A stretch of 64,000 bases of DNA, from positions 1 through 64,000 of the forward strand of contig JAHLJZ010000027.1 of assembly GCA_025602915.1 (NCBI GenBank), read 5' to 3'. This document shows, piece by piece, positions 40,401 to 52,614 of the stretch; position 1 is the stretch's first letter, and each line of letters begins with the position of its first letter. The stretch comes from Paraphysoderma sedebokerense (lineage: Eukaryota; Blastocladiomycota; Physodermatomycetes; Physodermatales; Physodermataceae). The translations under genes and the position numbers were made by a program. The notes below the pieces were generated by a model, which saw only the letters and a list, made by a program, of their open reading frames with translations, did no database searches and was not told the origin of the DNA.

Positions 40401-43400
40401 CGATGTAATCTTGATTTCAGCAATCGGTAGTAAATTAGCTGAAGTGGCCGGCCGGACAATTGAGCCGCCAGAAATAACAACTTCTTTCACGACTGATACG
40501 GAAAATACTCTAGTAGCTTCTGTTGTCGGTAAGTCTGCTTTAATTTATATATTTCGATTGGTCTTGTTCGCTAATAGATCCGTAAAGCAAACCATGAAAG
40601 GATTCGACGCAGTGGATCTAGTAGTTCTGGCTTCTCTTCTAAAAGCGCAAAGGGACCTCAAGTGTTACTTACAAATGAGACGGTACGCATACTAGAAATT
40701 GAAATCATTAACTGCTGCAATTAACAATATCCCCCAAAGCTACGATTAAGTGTAGATGGCGTGCGAATCATTGTGATTGACGACTTATCAGAACTGAACT
40801 TGCCCATGCTTGATTTGGCCCTGGGGAAATTCGTCGTAGAGATGTCCGACTGGTCCACATTGGTCAGCATCCCAGTTATCCTTTCAATTGTTTTCGGATT
40901 CTTAAATCCACTAACCTTTACTTGATAGCTCCGCTTGAACACTACAATCTCCGTATATGCAAACTACTTTAATTTGCGTAATTCACAATGGGAACCCCTC
41001 GTTGAACCCTGGTCGTGTAATATTACAATGAAACGCTCAAGCGAAAATTCCAATATGATTGTGGACATATTTTCTCGCAAAAAGCTCGACGTAAATGTCA
41101 GTCATACATTTGTAGAAGCGTTGCTCAGTGCGCTACACAAGTGGAGCACACAGGTTCGATTATATGGTTTACATTGTTTGTTGGGTGGATCTATAGTAAC
41201 GTAATATAATTCTACAAGTCTGCTTCTCAGGTTAAACCTGCCGATAAACCGAAGCCCTTTATACTTCGCAATCGCACAGGTTACAAGCTCGCCCTGTGGA
41301 AGGAGACTGTCGATTCTTCAGATGTGGAACTGACAGAAATGGTTAATAATATGGATTTACCGTTTTCGTTTGAAGATTGGAGACGCCTGCGAGAGGTGAC
41401 TTCTGCGCGCTCGAATAAGGTTTCGTTACAGATTCGAGATATTCAGTGGGAATGCCTTAAAGGGATTGGTGTCGACAGAGAAGGAGTTCACGCATATCCC
41501 CTTCGTCCAAAGATAAACAACGTTTCACATAAACTGGTGTGTGAAGTGAAACTAGAAAATCAGAAGAAAATAATTACATTTCGATCAGCTTATGTAATCG
41601 TGAATCGTTGCATGATACCGATTGAAATTTTGGTTTTGGTCCCTAATTCCACTCGCGCTTCGAATGAAACTATAACTCTTGGTAGAGGAACCTTTTTTGT
41701 GTGGTTATGAATTAGTTTTCGTTGAGATCTTACGTCTTTTATTGTGAATAGAACCGGGAAGCCAATACTCTCTCCCCATTGAATACACGTATCATTCAAA
41801 AGTACGAGTACGCCCTGAAGGTAAGGTATCTCTTGCTTGAGCCAAGCCGTAGGTCGTTGAGTCAAGCGGTAGGTCGTTAATCTCATTAACCTAAATTGTT
41901 ACAGAGAATTTTGGTTTTTCCTGGAGCTCCCAGCACATACATTGGAGCGATTTCCGGAGCAGCAAAGACATACAGATTTCGTGTTCTTCTCTTGAGCCTA
42001 CTTCTCCCTCATTTCGATTTCATGCGCGGGCAGAATACGATGACTCCGAGATGGATAGATGGTACCCAGTTCTGTATGATATCGCTTTGACGAGTAGAGG
42101 TACTGACGACTTGCATCTAGTCCGTATCCCAGCATGACAGTTAACATCGGTGCTGCTATCAACATCGAAAACTTACTGCCATTTGGGTTCCAATGGCTTG
42201 TAAAAGACGTGAAAACCGCCGAAGAGACCCGAGGATATTTGCAGAAGGGCGGGATTGTGCCTGTTCACACGGTCGACTACTTTCATACGTTAGCGATGTC
42301 AATTGCGATACCAGATTTAGGTATTTAGCACCTGTTACTGTTGCCTCGAAATTGAAATTAACATTTCATTACACATTGACAAAAGTTTATCGAGCCAACG
42401 AGCTTGCAATCATTCACGATGCTGAAGATGACTATAGGGATGAAAGCATGACTTTGGTTGACCAACAGAATTTGAAATTGGTTCTTAGAATTCAGGAGAC
42501 GTGAGTTTTTTATTGCGACCAATATTCTATGTCCATTGGACTCTGACATTTGTATGTTAGCGAAATGGAAGATTGCAAGGGGTCGAAAAAGCTGCAAATT
42601 TACAGTCCATACGTCATGATTAATAACACCGGCCTGGAGATGGTATTCAAGGAGCGTTCGTTGCTCCAAGGATGGCAATATTCAGCAGGCCAAGGTATTA
42701 TTCAGGAAGACATGATGTTCCTGTCAAATTGCTCATCTCACCTAACCATTTGAATCCAGGTAAAACGCCCACAGCTGACGGCAAAGCCTTGCCTTACATG
42801 TTTTCGTATTCAACGTTTGATCCGTTGAATAATAGAGCTGTTATTAAAGTTGGATCTTCAGAATGGAGCAACGTATGTCATCATCGCTACCAAATCTTTA
42901 TTGGAAGATGACTGTGCTGTGCCCATAACCTAACGTTTTCAAAGCCTTTGAGTTTTAATGCGGTAGGAGCAGCGTTTGAAGTCATTCTTCCTTCTGTTAC
43001 TGGAACAGAAGAACTGTCCCTGGGTGTGACGGTCAATGATGGCCCTGGCAAGGTACGTGGACATTTCACGGTTTGCAGAATGACATGATGACCTAAACTT
43101 CCTGCGTATATAGTTTCAATTGTCAAAGGTCGTTACGTTTACCCCTCGCTTCATAGTCAAAAATAATTGTGATGCAGATATTCAATGGCGGCAGTCCTCC
43201 TCAAGTCGTATGGAAACTGTGCCTCGAGGACAACAGAAGCCTGTGATGTTTTTGCGAATAAGCGAGGACAAGCTTTTGTCGTTCCGCTTTCAAGGATTGG
43301 TTTATGATTGGTATGTTCCGATAAATATACGAATTGCGATTTGTTAATTTAATTTCTATCTTAGGAGTGGCCTGGTGAATATACAAGAAATCGGCGAAAC

Positions 43401-46400
43401 TTATGTGAAGCTTTGCAAAATGTCAGCTTCAAATGATTACGATGCACAAGATAATTTCGAATTACTCAGAGTGGATATATTGCTTGATGGAGCCACTGTG
43501 TTTATTATTGTCAATAAGGCTAAGCGATGGCCATATCGAATTGAGAATTTGACGGATACTGAAATGGTCATGTTCCAGAAGGTATAACGATTAAAACTTT
43601 CAATTCAGATGCCTTGAAATACTAATTTGTTTTAGGATACCCGGAATCGATATAAAATCCCTGCTGGGAAATCTGTGCAATACACCTGGGATAATCCCTC
43701 TCTGAGGGAGAAATCTATAGTCCTTCAAGTCGGGGGGTATCAACGCGAAATCAATCTGAAGGATGTAGGATCGTTGCCACCATGGGAGTTTATAGTACGG
43801 GATGCATGTTTTCAATTCTTCCAATATTTGTTGCTAATTTATCATTCTGCAGCCACCTGATAGCCGACATATTCAAACCGCCGCGGTTGACATTCATGCC
43901 GACGGTTCCACATTAATATTGCAACTCAGCGGTTACGTTCCGTCCCGAAGTATATTCAGACAAACGCAAAGACGAAACTCTTCTAGCAGCGCCAGCACTT
44001 CCTCGCGGCTCTCTGCTCAAGACAGGTTTGAAGTTGTATGTAGCTCGAGAATCGTTTGAGCATATGGTAATGCATTAGGGTCTAATCTTCACTTGCTTCA
44101 GGTTGATGTCAACTCCACTCTCAATTTTGCATTTCATTTAAAATTGGAAGGCGTTGGAGTATCTGTCATCAACAGCCGAGTGCAAGAATTGATGTATATA
44201 ACACTTCGTAACTTGGAGTTTACATACCGAGATACTTCACTCTATCAAACTTTTGGGTTTTTGGTGAAATGGATTCAGGTAAGCTTAGATATTCGACCGC
44301 TGGATAAAGTGCAATAAAGACTGACAATTGGATTAGATTGATAATCAGCTTTACGGAGGGATTGAACCGATCGTTTTATACCCAACAGTAATTCCTAAAG
44401 AAGGACAAGACGCAGATGCACACCCTACTTTTCATGCTGCCTTGGTGAAATCCAAGGATACTTGTATGTTAATCCTTCTTCTTGTATCATCAAGAGCGTA
44501 CTGAATATTTAACTGATTTATCATTGCGTCTCTTCCAGCGCATGGTGTCCCATATTACAAGTATTTCACGGCGCTTTTGCAGGAAATATCTCTTGAAATC
44601 GATGAAGATTTTGCATTCTCCCTTTTAGAATTTCTTCAGTTCAAAGCACCGGGATGGGACGTCAATGCAGGGTAAGTTTGTTTCTGTCAAACCCCATATT
44701 ATCCTTTACTGATTCGATTCTTCTAGGAACAATGCTAGTTGGGATGAAGTCTTGGTTCAATCCGAGCCTAAGGTAACCCAGGCTGAAGACCAAATGTATT
44801 TTGAAGTATTTTATCTGCAACCGCTTAAGTTGAACGTCACCTTCGTACGAACAATGAGATTAAATCAAGAAAATATCCAGTAAGTGTGGTTTCGATTTGG
44901 AGCCACTACTTCACACTTTCTGCCGCTAACTGAATAACTCAACATTCCAGAGGTTCTAAGAATCCGATATCCTTTCTGTTTAATGTTCTTACAATGGGAT
45001 TGGCTAATGTACATGTACGTACTTTACTACTTATTTGTCCTGGCATTGAAGTTATATTGACACATTTGTTTTGCACTAGGACGCTCCAATTAAACTCAAT
45101 GCATTGCTGATGGAGCATCCGATTGTTAGCACATCCGTTTTAGTTGATAGAATTATACAACATTATGGTCAAGAAGTTGTGGGCCAACTCCACAAGATCA
45201 TCGGATCGGCGGATGTTTTGGGCAATCCCGTTGGGTTGTTCAATAATATCAGTTCCGGCGTCGTTGATATTTTCTACGAGCCTTACCAAGGTTTCGTCAG
45301 TGACCGGCCACAAGATTTTGGGAAACTCCTTGCCAAAGTTTGTTTAGAAGAGCTATTTCTATTAAATTTATTACTAGATTTGTGTTTACTTACTTGCGGA
45401 CATAGGGAACTGCTAATTTCTTTAAGAAAACTGTATACGGGTTGTCCGATACATTTTCACGTTTCACCGGTAGTATTGGAAAGGGTGAGTCAATCTGTTA
45501 TGATTAATTATTCTCATCTCTGCTGCGCTAACGAGTCGTATCATAAGGTTTGTCGGCCGCAACAATGGACGAAGATTTCCAACACAATAGAAGTCTATCA
45601 AAAGCTCGTAACAGACCTAAGCATGCAGTATATGGGGTGACTACAGGTGCCAAATCATTCGCGAAATCAGTTGTCAGCGGTGTGACTGGCGTTGTGGTAC
45701 GTGACTATGTTTTTTCTATGAATGAAATCAACGTCTAAAATCAGTATAATCGAATTCACACCAAAAGACGAAGCCGTTGGAAGGAGCCGAAAAAGGAGGC
45801 GTCGAAGGATTTTTTAAAGGTTTCGGAAAGGGAATAGTTGGGTAAGTAGATTGCGCTGTTAATACACCGATATTCCCTTGTTTCGATTACCTGACACATA
45901 CAATATCTCGCATATTGATGTATTAATTACATTTTACGTTGCTCAGTGTTGTTGCAAAACCAATGGTTGGTATATTTGATTTGGCGAGCAACGTATCCGA
46001 AGGCATAAAAAACACGACGACCGTATTTGAAGAAAACGAACTAGATCGTGTACGACAACCCCGGTTCATCGCCAAAGACAGTATATTACGAGTCTACTCC
46101 GAGAGAGAGAGCTTGGGACAAGCTTGGTTGCGACAATTGCAACATGGGAAATATGTAAATGAATTTTACGTGGCTCATCTAGGTAAATATAAACTCTGTC
46201 GTTCATCGCTCTGTTCTTTGAAAATTTTCTTTAACTCCCTATGATTCATCTCCCTTATTTACTTTCTCATATGCCTTCCTACACATACACAGAAACAAAA
46301 GTAGAAGATTTCGTTTGTATTCTCACCAATTCAACCATCTTGATGGTACGAATCAAGAAAGTAAAACTAGAATGGGAACTTCCATTGAATGAAGTCTCCG

Positions 46401-46733
46401 GAGTCAGAGCCGATGGAGGTGGCGGTTCTAGCTCTTCAAGTCAAGGAAATCAAGTCGGTGGCAACGTCGTTGTCAATCTAAAGCATCATGAGCACGGTCG
46501 GTATAGGGTCATTCCAGCACCCGATCATGCTAGTGCCCTGGTAAGTTCAGATTTTTCGTTTTCTCCTGTTTCTATTTTCTCGACATATACTTCTTTCTTT
46601 TAAGCACTCTTTAGTTTATACGTCATAAATCAATATATTGACTCTTTTTTTTAACTGTCGGTAATAGTGGTTCACCCGGCAAATTGACGAATTAGTGCAA
46701 CAATATTTGGCCGAAAGTCGACCATTGGATTAG
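34480..46733 (+). CDS. VPS13: Vps13-family bridge-like lipid transfer protein
   Basis: A gene of about 12.25 kb with roughly 30 short introns; the protein should be near 3,300 aa, in the range of yeast Vps13 (3,144). The N-terminus ([18 protein letters not shown], then [14 protein letters not shown] and GELTLKIPW) is the chorein domain that opens the lipid-transfer groove. The middle has the repeating beta-rich groove segments, then the Vps13 adaptor-binding region (about 41-43.9 kb, repeats with conserved Asn/Asp-rich strands). The C-terminus (45.1-46.7 kb) has the ATG2-like helical region ([11 protein letters not shown], then [12 protein letters not shown]) and a PH-like domain ending in RPLD-stop at 46,731-46,733. 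Vps13 bridges membranes (ER, mitochondria, vacuole, endosome) and moves phospholipids in bulk. One 48-nt intron (39,385-39,432) separates two long exons. Not every exon was resolved by hand. Confidence 0.92.
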
Positions 46734-47204
46734 ACGTTTATCACCTATTCACAGTGAGATACGGTAAAGTGCGGAAACGAAGAGTAAAATTTGACTATAG
46801 TAAAAAACATTCAGCATAAAATGCACAAAAGCAGTTTTGAACCAATAAACGATGGAGACGGTATGCGAAATTGTATAATACATACATGAATATTTCGTTT
46901 TATTTAGTTTGACTGTATTTTGCTATTGGTTTTGCATGGTGTGCAAGTTTGGCGAAGGGGAAGATTATGTATTGTAATAAATCCGAATAAACATAAAACC
47001 ATTATTTGTGTCACGATTTAAAAGAACAGAAAAATATTACACAACACAAGTTCATTGACGTTCAGACATAAGTTATTGATTGGTATGAATCTAAAGGCGC
47101 ATTCAAAATAACATATCTATGCTCCTAAATTCCACCGGTTCTGTTGCAGATTATTTTACGCTGTTGCTTATCTTTTGGCATTCCCACAGTTTTACTTTTT
47201 GAAT
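46734..47204. other. Convergent spacer between VPS13 and SIL1
   Basis: About 470 bp between two converging stop codons, AT-rich, expected to hold both 3' UTRs. No other content was seen. Confidence 0.5.
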
Positions 47205-48991
47205 TTAGGTCTCTAACAATCTACCCAGATGATTCAACTTTTCAATTTCTTCATTCCAATCTCCGTCATCAAGATTTAAAGCCAATAACTCCACTTTAAC
47301 TTCTTGTAACTGATCACGAAATTGCTGTTCCAATTCCAATCCATTTGTATCTGCTCTCGGGGTGTCTGAAGAGGGGCAATAAGGCAGTATGATTGGTAGT
47401 CCTTCAATAATTGATTTTTGGTACGGATTTTTGGTTGATAGCGAAGAGGGTGAAGTGGATGATGAGGTTCGGGATTGGATGAAATGGTTTTTAAATATTT
47501 TACAAAATTGTGAGAATTGCGGTTTGAGGTTGTGTAACTGTAAACCCAAAGAAGATTGCTCGGTGGCGTTTGACGATGACTTTTGTGCATTCGGAGGAGA
47601 TGAGACAAGAGAAGGAGGAATCGGAATAACAACGTCATCGTCTTTCAGTAATGTTAGAATATCAAATATCAAATCAACGATCTTTTGCTTCGCTACTTGC
47701 GTCTGTTGGCTATCGAGTCCCATCATCTCCGTTCTTTTTGCTTGGTATGTATGTAATAACCAGTAAGAGTCGGCAAGTAACTTGAACCCATTGTGAATGC
47801 CCACGAAATCGGACAAAAAAGTAACATTTGGACCGCGCAGGAGGGCAGAGAGTGGTGAAATAACGGTCGGATTGATCACCCCAGTGCTTGTTGAGAGGCG
47901 AGAAACCAAAGCACGCAAAAAGTCAGGCGAATGTGACAAGAGAAGAGACTGAGTTTGTAGATTATTCTGTAATAGATAGCATTGAAAGGAAATGAAAAGG
48001 AATCCAACGGACGGTCATTTAGTTATCGTTAGTAAACGACTAGAGCCGCAAAGGAATCTTTCAAGACTTACCTGAACGCAATCTACCATCAAAGTCGCTG
48101 CTTTCAACCTAATACTCTGCATCACTCTTTGTTGATCTTGAATGTTTGATTCTCCGCTTATCTCCATAGAAAGCAGTCGAAGCAACAGATCCCAGTTTCT
48201 AGGGTTCTTGGAAAACCAAAAGACATTTTCTCTGTCCAGCAGGAACTCAGAGAGATCGTCAAGACGAGTGATGATATCGTGTGAAGTAGAGAGTGAATAA
48301 GCAGGGGAATTTTCTGATGATGATTGAGCAGAGAAGGAATGCAGAGAGTCGACCGCATCATCTAACGAATGAGAATGACTTCGCTCTGTGGGATGTAGAA
48401 TCAGTTGGTATTGATCTTTCTCTGGATGATGTATTTGCGAGTCGAAGTGAGGTTTCGACGAATCCCAGAAACCGTTTTTCTGTGCGTTTTTGGAAGAGTC
48501 TTCGGATGACGAAGATTTATATTCCTTTTCTGATGAAGAGATGGCAACGAGATCTGTGTGTGGATGTTCGACGGATTTCGATTGACTATGACCGTTGATT
48601 GAATCTTTAATGATTACATTTTTGATAGAATTTGGACTCGACTCATCGGGCTGTACTAGCTTCGCCCATTTCAATCCCGTCTCATAGTCCATTCGTATAT
48701 GTAGACCTGGTGGGACATGTTGGCCTAACCGATTCAATTGGCGAACAAGCGACATTAGAACCGCAAGAAGGACGGGAATGCGAAGAATAAAGACGTACCA
48801 GGCTTGACAATTTCGAACTCATCGGTGGGTTTGAAGATAAGAGGGTAACAATCCGAAGAATCTGTGGGCGAGCAGATAATTTTGTCTGATGTCGAGGCCC
48901 TCGGGGAGGAAATGGCCCAAGAGAACGAACAACAAAGGAGAATTATGGCGAGAAACAATGTCAGTAGTTTGCTATTCTGCAGCCTTATCAT
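47205..48991 (-). CDS. SIL1: Sil1-type nucleotide exchange factor for ER Hsp70 (BiP/Kar2)
   Basis: Exons 48991-48799, 48724-48072 and 47966-47205 give 535 aa. ATG 48,991 opens a signal peptide (LLTLFLAIILLCCSFSWA). The first junction builds the family's signature segment, EFEIVKPGQHVPPGLHIRM followed by DYETGLKWAKL. The rest is helical, armadillo-like, with LLRLLSMEISGE and further repeats, separated from the signature by about 90 low-complexity Ser/His/Lys residues. Sil1 opens the nucleotide site of lumenal Hsp70 and so drives its ADP/ATP exchange during protein import and folding. The protein is longer than yeast Sil1, and its C-terminus (GRLLET) shows no KDEL/HDEL-type retrieval signal, so a missed 3' exon or another retention mode is possible. 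It is divergent from the methionine synthase reductase gene. Confidence 0.8.
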
Positions 48992-49602
48992 GGTGGGATG
49001 CGTTGTTCAGACGAAAAGGGTAGACATAAGACAAAAGTTTGAGTGGCTAAAGAAGTAGAGATATATAAGGAGAGTGGAGTCTGTAGTTGCTGACGTGGTG
49101 AGAGGAGAAGATGCCACAGAGAGAGCATCGTGGAGATAATGGTATGATTTACAACTGTATCCACTGGCGCAGCAATTTAATAAAATAAATACTATCATGA
49201 TTATCGTTGTGCTTCAATAATGCATATGATCAACTTTCTTGTTCATCACTGATGCGGTCTTTTGACTTGAAATAAGCAAGTGCGCTCTGTACGAAGAGAA
49301 GGGATAATAGCAGTGTGTAGTACGGAGAAATATATAAGGGGAATCTTATTTTTTTTATCATGTTCACTATATAAATGAAGTATCCATTGATGTAATGTTG
49401 AAATGAAATGATGTTCATATTCTAATTCTTAATCGTTCCTGTTCCTTCCAGCGTGCATTCCCTCGCTCTGCACGCTTCAAGTGACTCACTCCTTTCCGCT
49501 CGACATCAAAACTTTTTCTATTCTATTTCATCTTCACATTCAAAACATTTTCATTTCCCTTTTTCATTTCCCTTTTCATTCGTGGCCCTGCATTAGGATA
49601 CA
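48992..49602. promoter_or_regulatory. Shared divergent promoter of SIL1 and MTRR
   Basis: About 610 bp between two divergent start codons. A TATATAA sequence at about 49,063 lies some 70 bp upstream of the SIL1 start in its direction of transcription. On the other side a long pyrimidine-rich tract (49,490-49,585, repeated TTTTCATTTCCC) precedes the reductase ATG, as is common upstream of fungal genes. Confidence 0.5.
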
Positions 49603-52600
49603 ATGACTCAAGAGCTAGAACCCAAAGTCACCGTCCTTTACGGCTCTCAAACCGGTAACGCTGAATCCATTGCAAGAAACATCCACGAAGAAGCTATTGC
49701 TCACGGCCATACTTCGGACATCTATGTTCTGAACGACCACGAAAAGGTTGTTGCCTCTTGAAACTGATGTGGCGGTACCTTTCTGGAATGTTCGCTGATT
49801 TTGTGTTTTTCTTTATTCTTTTCTTCGATTTCGGTTTGGGCTCTCATTTTACCGGCCTTCCGTCGTGCTCTCAAACCCTGGTCCTCAATTTTTAGGTTGA
49901 CTTTACAACATCAAAATGCCTCGTCTTTGTTACATCCACAACCGGTGATGGAGACGCCCCGGATAATGCAAACAAGTTCTTTAGGTTTTTGAGAAAACAA
50001 AAAGGGTCGGTGAACGCTTTTGAAGGTGCAAAATTTACAGTCCTGGGTAATATTCCTTCATTCCTTCTTTGTTTACCGTTATACTTTCTACGATTTATTT
50101 ATCATTTTGACGTATGCGACAATCTTTGCACTAAACTTAAGCGCCGTCTGTGTTCATCAACTTATAGGCTTGGGTGATACAAATTATTCCAATTTTTGCA
50201 ACACCGCCAAGAGAATTCAAAAACGGTTTTTGGAGTTGGGATGCACGCAGTTTTACGAATGCGCTTTTGCCGATGATGCGACTGGGTAAACTTAAATTTT
50301 GGTTATTCTTTGCGTTGAATAAGTATTGATTACATTTGTTTTGCCGTTCCCTTTATAAAAGCCTGGAACCAACTGTCGATCCTTGGATTGCTGGCCTGTG
50401 GGACGCCCTTCCGAGAGTTTGTATGCAAAATCTAAACGCTATTACTAAAGGAGATAGTTCAGTGGATATTAAAGATATTACAAAGAAACTTGATCAAATG
50501 AAAGTTCTCGATGACATCTCCAAACCCGCAGCAGTTACACCGCCGACAGCAGGCGAAAATCTACTTACTACACCAGCGCAACAGCAGCAATTAACCTCGG
50601 GCGCTTCTGCAACAGCACCACCTCAAGTAAATTCTGGACAAGATACTTCTGAGCTACCATACCCTCCGCCGACTCTCACCGATACCCTGCAACTCATTGG
50701 TCTCCCTCCTTCATCCGAAATTAAAACCCTCACTTCGCTCCCGCGAATCCCTGCGCCGTGTCTATCTGTCGCCTCAACATCCGAAGTGAAAGCTTTCCAA
50801 ATGGATACTGTTAAGTTTTATCAATCACTAAATAGTTCTACCACCACCTCTGTTAATACCGGCGCCGCAAACTCGATTCAGCTACCGCAACCAATTTCAG
50901 CCCAAAATCCGCATTTCGCTAAAATCACAGGTGCAAGAACATTAACTCGCCCAGATGCTGTCAAACGAACGGTAGAAGTTGTTTTGGATGTTTCTCAAAC
51001 TCCAGAATCGACTCAGGGCTCGGAGATGAAAGAATGGGAGTATCGACCTGGTGATGCCATCGGTGTGTTAGCACCCAACAATCACAATGTCACAATGGAA
51101 ATATTGAAGCGCCTTGAAGGTGGTGTGACGTCTTCTCTACCCTTGGCGTCTCAGGTGGTCACATTATCTCCTCTTCCTGATCAACCGGTTCCTGTGTGGA
51201 TCTCTTCGCATTTATCTGATCGTTTGAACAAAGAGGGTAAAATAAATTTGAGCTTGTACGAAATCTTCCGCTACTTCATCGATGTGACTACACTCCCAAA
51301 GAAAGTCATGTTTAGAGTTTTGGCAGAATTTACGGAGGACGAAGAAGAGAAGAAAAAGCTGTTATGGCTTTGTTCTAGAGAAGGTCTGTGTCCTTATCCT
51401 TGCAGCATATTCGAGGCTCCACTCATTATTTAACCTGAATATTACCCCACCTTAGGCGCCAAATCGTATACAGCGCTGAAAGAGTCCGCGCCCACACTAC
51501 TCACCATTCTGACTACTTTCCCGAACATCCGTATCCCAATTTTGGGACTGTCCAAGTTATTGTCCATACTCATGCCGTTGTCACCACGGTATTATTCTCT
51601 CACATCGACCCCATTGAAAGATTCAAACATTTTGTCGATTCTGTTTAATGTCGTTGTTCATAATGTTCCTTCACCACCTACTGCTGCGTCTACCTCTACT
51701 TCTCCTGCGACCCGCCACGGTATCGCAACGCCTTACATAGATGCACTCCTGTCGTATCCTTCGTTCACTGCTTCAACTGCCGACTCGTTTTCTCCCTCTC
51801 AGGCCATGACGGCACCACCTACAGACACTTATCTCCCAATTTTCCCGTACCCTGCACACTTTTTCCATCTTCCATCATCACTTGATACCCCGATGATTCT
51901 TATTGGACCAGGCACTGGGATTGCACCTTTCATGGGGTTCTTGAGACACCGAGCTGAACAAAAAAAGATTGCCGAAAAATTGCAAAATGGACGAGGGCAA
52001 GGGCATGGCAATGTCGAAGTATTCTTTGGATGTAGACACCCCGAAAAGGATTGGTTGTTTAAGAATGAAGTCGAAGAATTAGTTACATTTTTTAACTCTG
52101 GTGCAAGCGAAAGAAAAGCCAATTATCACGTTTCGTTCTCAAGATATGAAAAAACTGATTCTAGTGGGGAGCAAAAATATACCAAATATGTTACGGACGA
52201 GATGAAGAAACACGGCAAAGAAGTATACAAGATTGTGAAAGAACTTGGCGGAAAAGTTTATTTGTGTGGGTTTGTATTATTCCTCCATTCATCATATCCG
52301 CATATACATTATTCTCTGGTCGCTCAAAAATCAATTTGTAATTGTCAAATTCTTCTACAGAGACGCAAAGTCTATGCAAAAAACAGTACTCGAGGCTTTG
52401 GTCGATATTCTTGTCACTTATTCCGGACAATCAGATGATGCCGCAAAGCAAGAAAAAATGGATAAAATGAAAGCTCTGGAATACGTTACGACCACAATGA
52501 AGAATGAAGGAAGATGGTTGTTGGATTTGGTAATTCTTGGTTTCTTTTCTCTGTCTTTCCTTTTGACTGTACAAGGTCACCTAACATATGTCTATGTTAT

Positions 52601-52614
52601 TACAGTGGGGATAA
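49603..52614 (+). CDS. MTRR: Methionine synthase reductase (MTRR-like diflavin oxidoreductase)
   Basis: Seven exons (49603-49746, 49896-50046, 50168-50285, 50362-51383, 51456-52269, 52361-52529, 52606-52614) give 808 aa. The flavodoxin-like FMN domain has YGSQTGNAESIA, STTGDGDAPD and LGDTNYSNFC. It is followed by CAFADDATGLEPTVDPW, a segment typical of MTRR rather than P450 reductase or Tah18. After a Gln/Thr/Pro-rich linker come the FAD domain (YRPGDAIG, then PRYYSLTS), the NADPH domain (GPGTGIAPFMGFLRHR) and VYLCGDAKSMQKTV. It ends LLDLWG, the aromatic terminus of the family. MTRR transfers electrons from NADPH through FAD and FMN to reactivate the cob(II)alamin of B12-dependent methionine synthase. 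The long linker makes it about 110 residues longer than the human enzyme. Cytosolic by inference. Confidence 0.85.
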
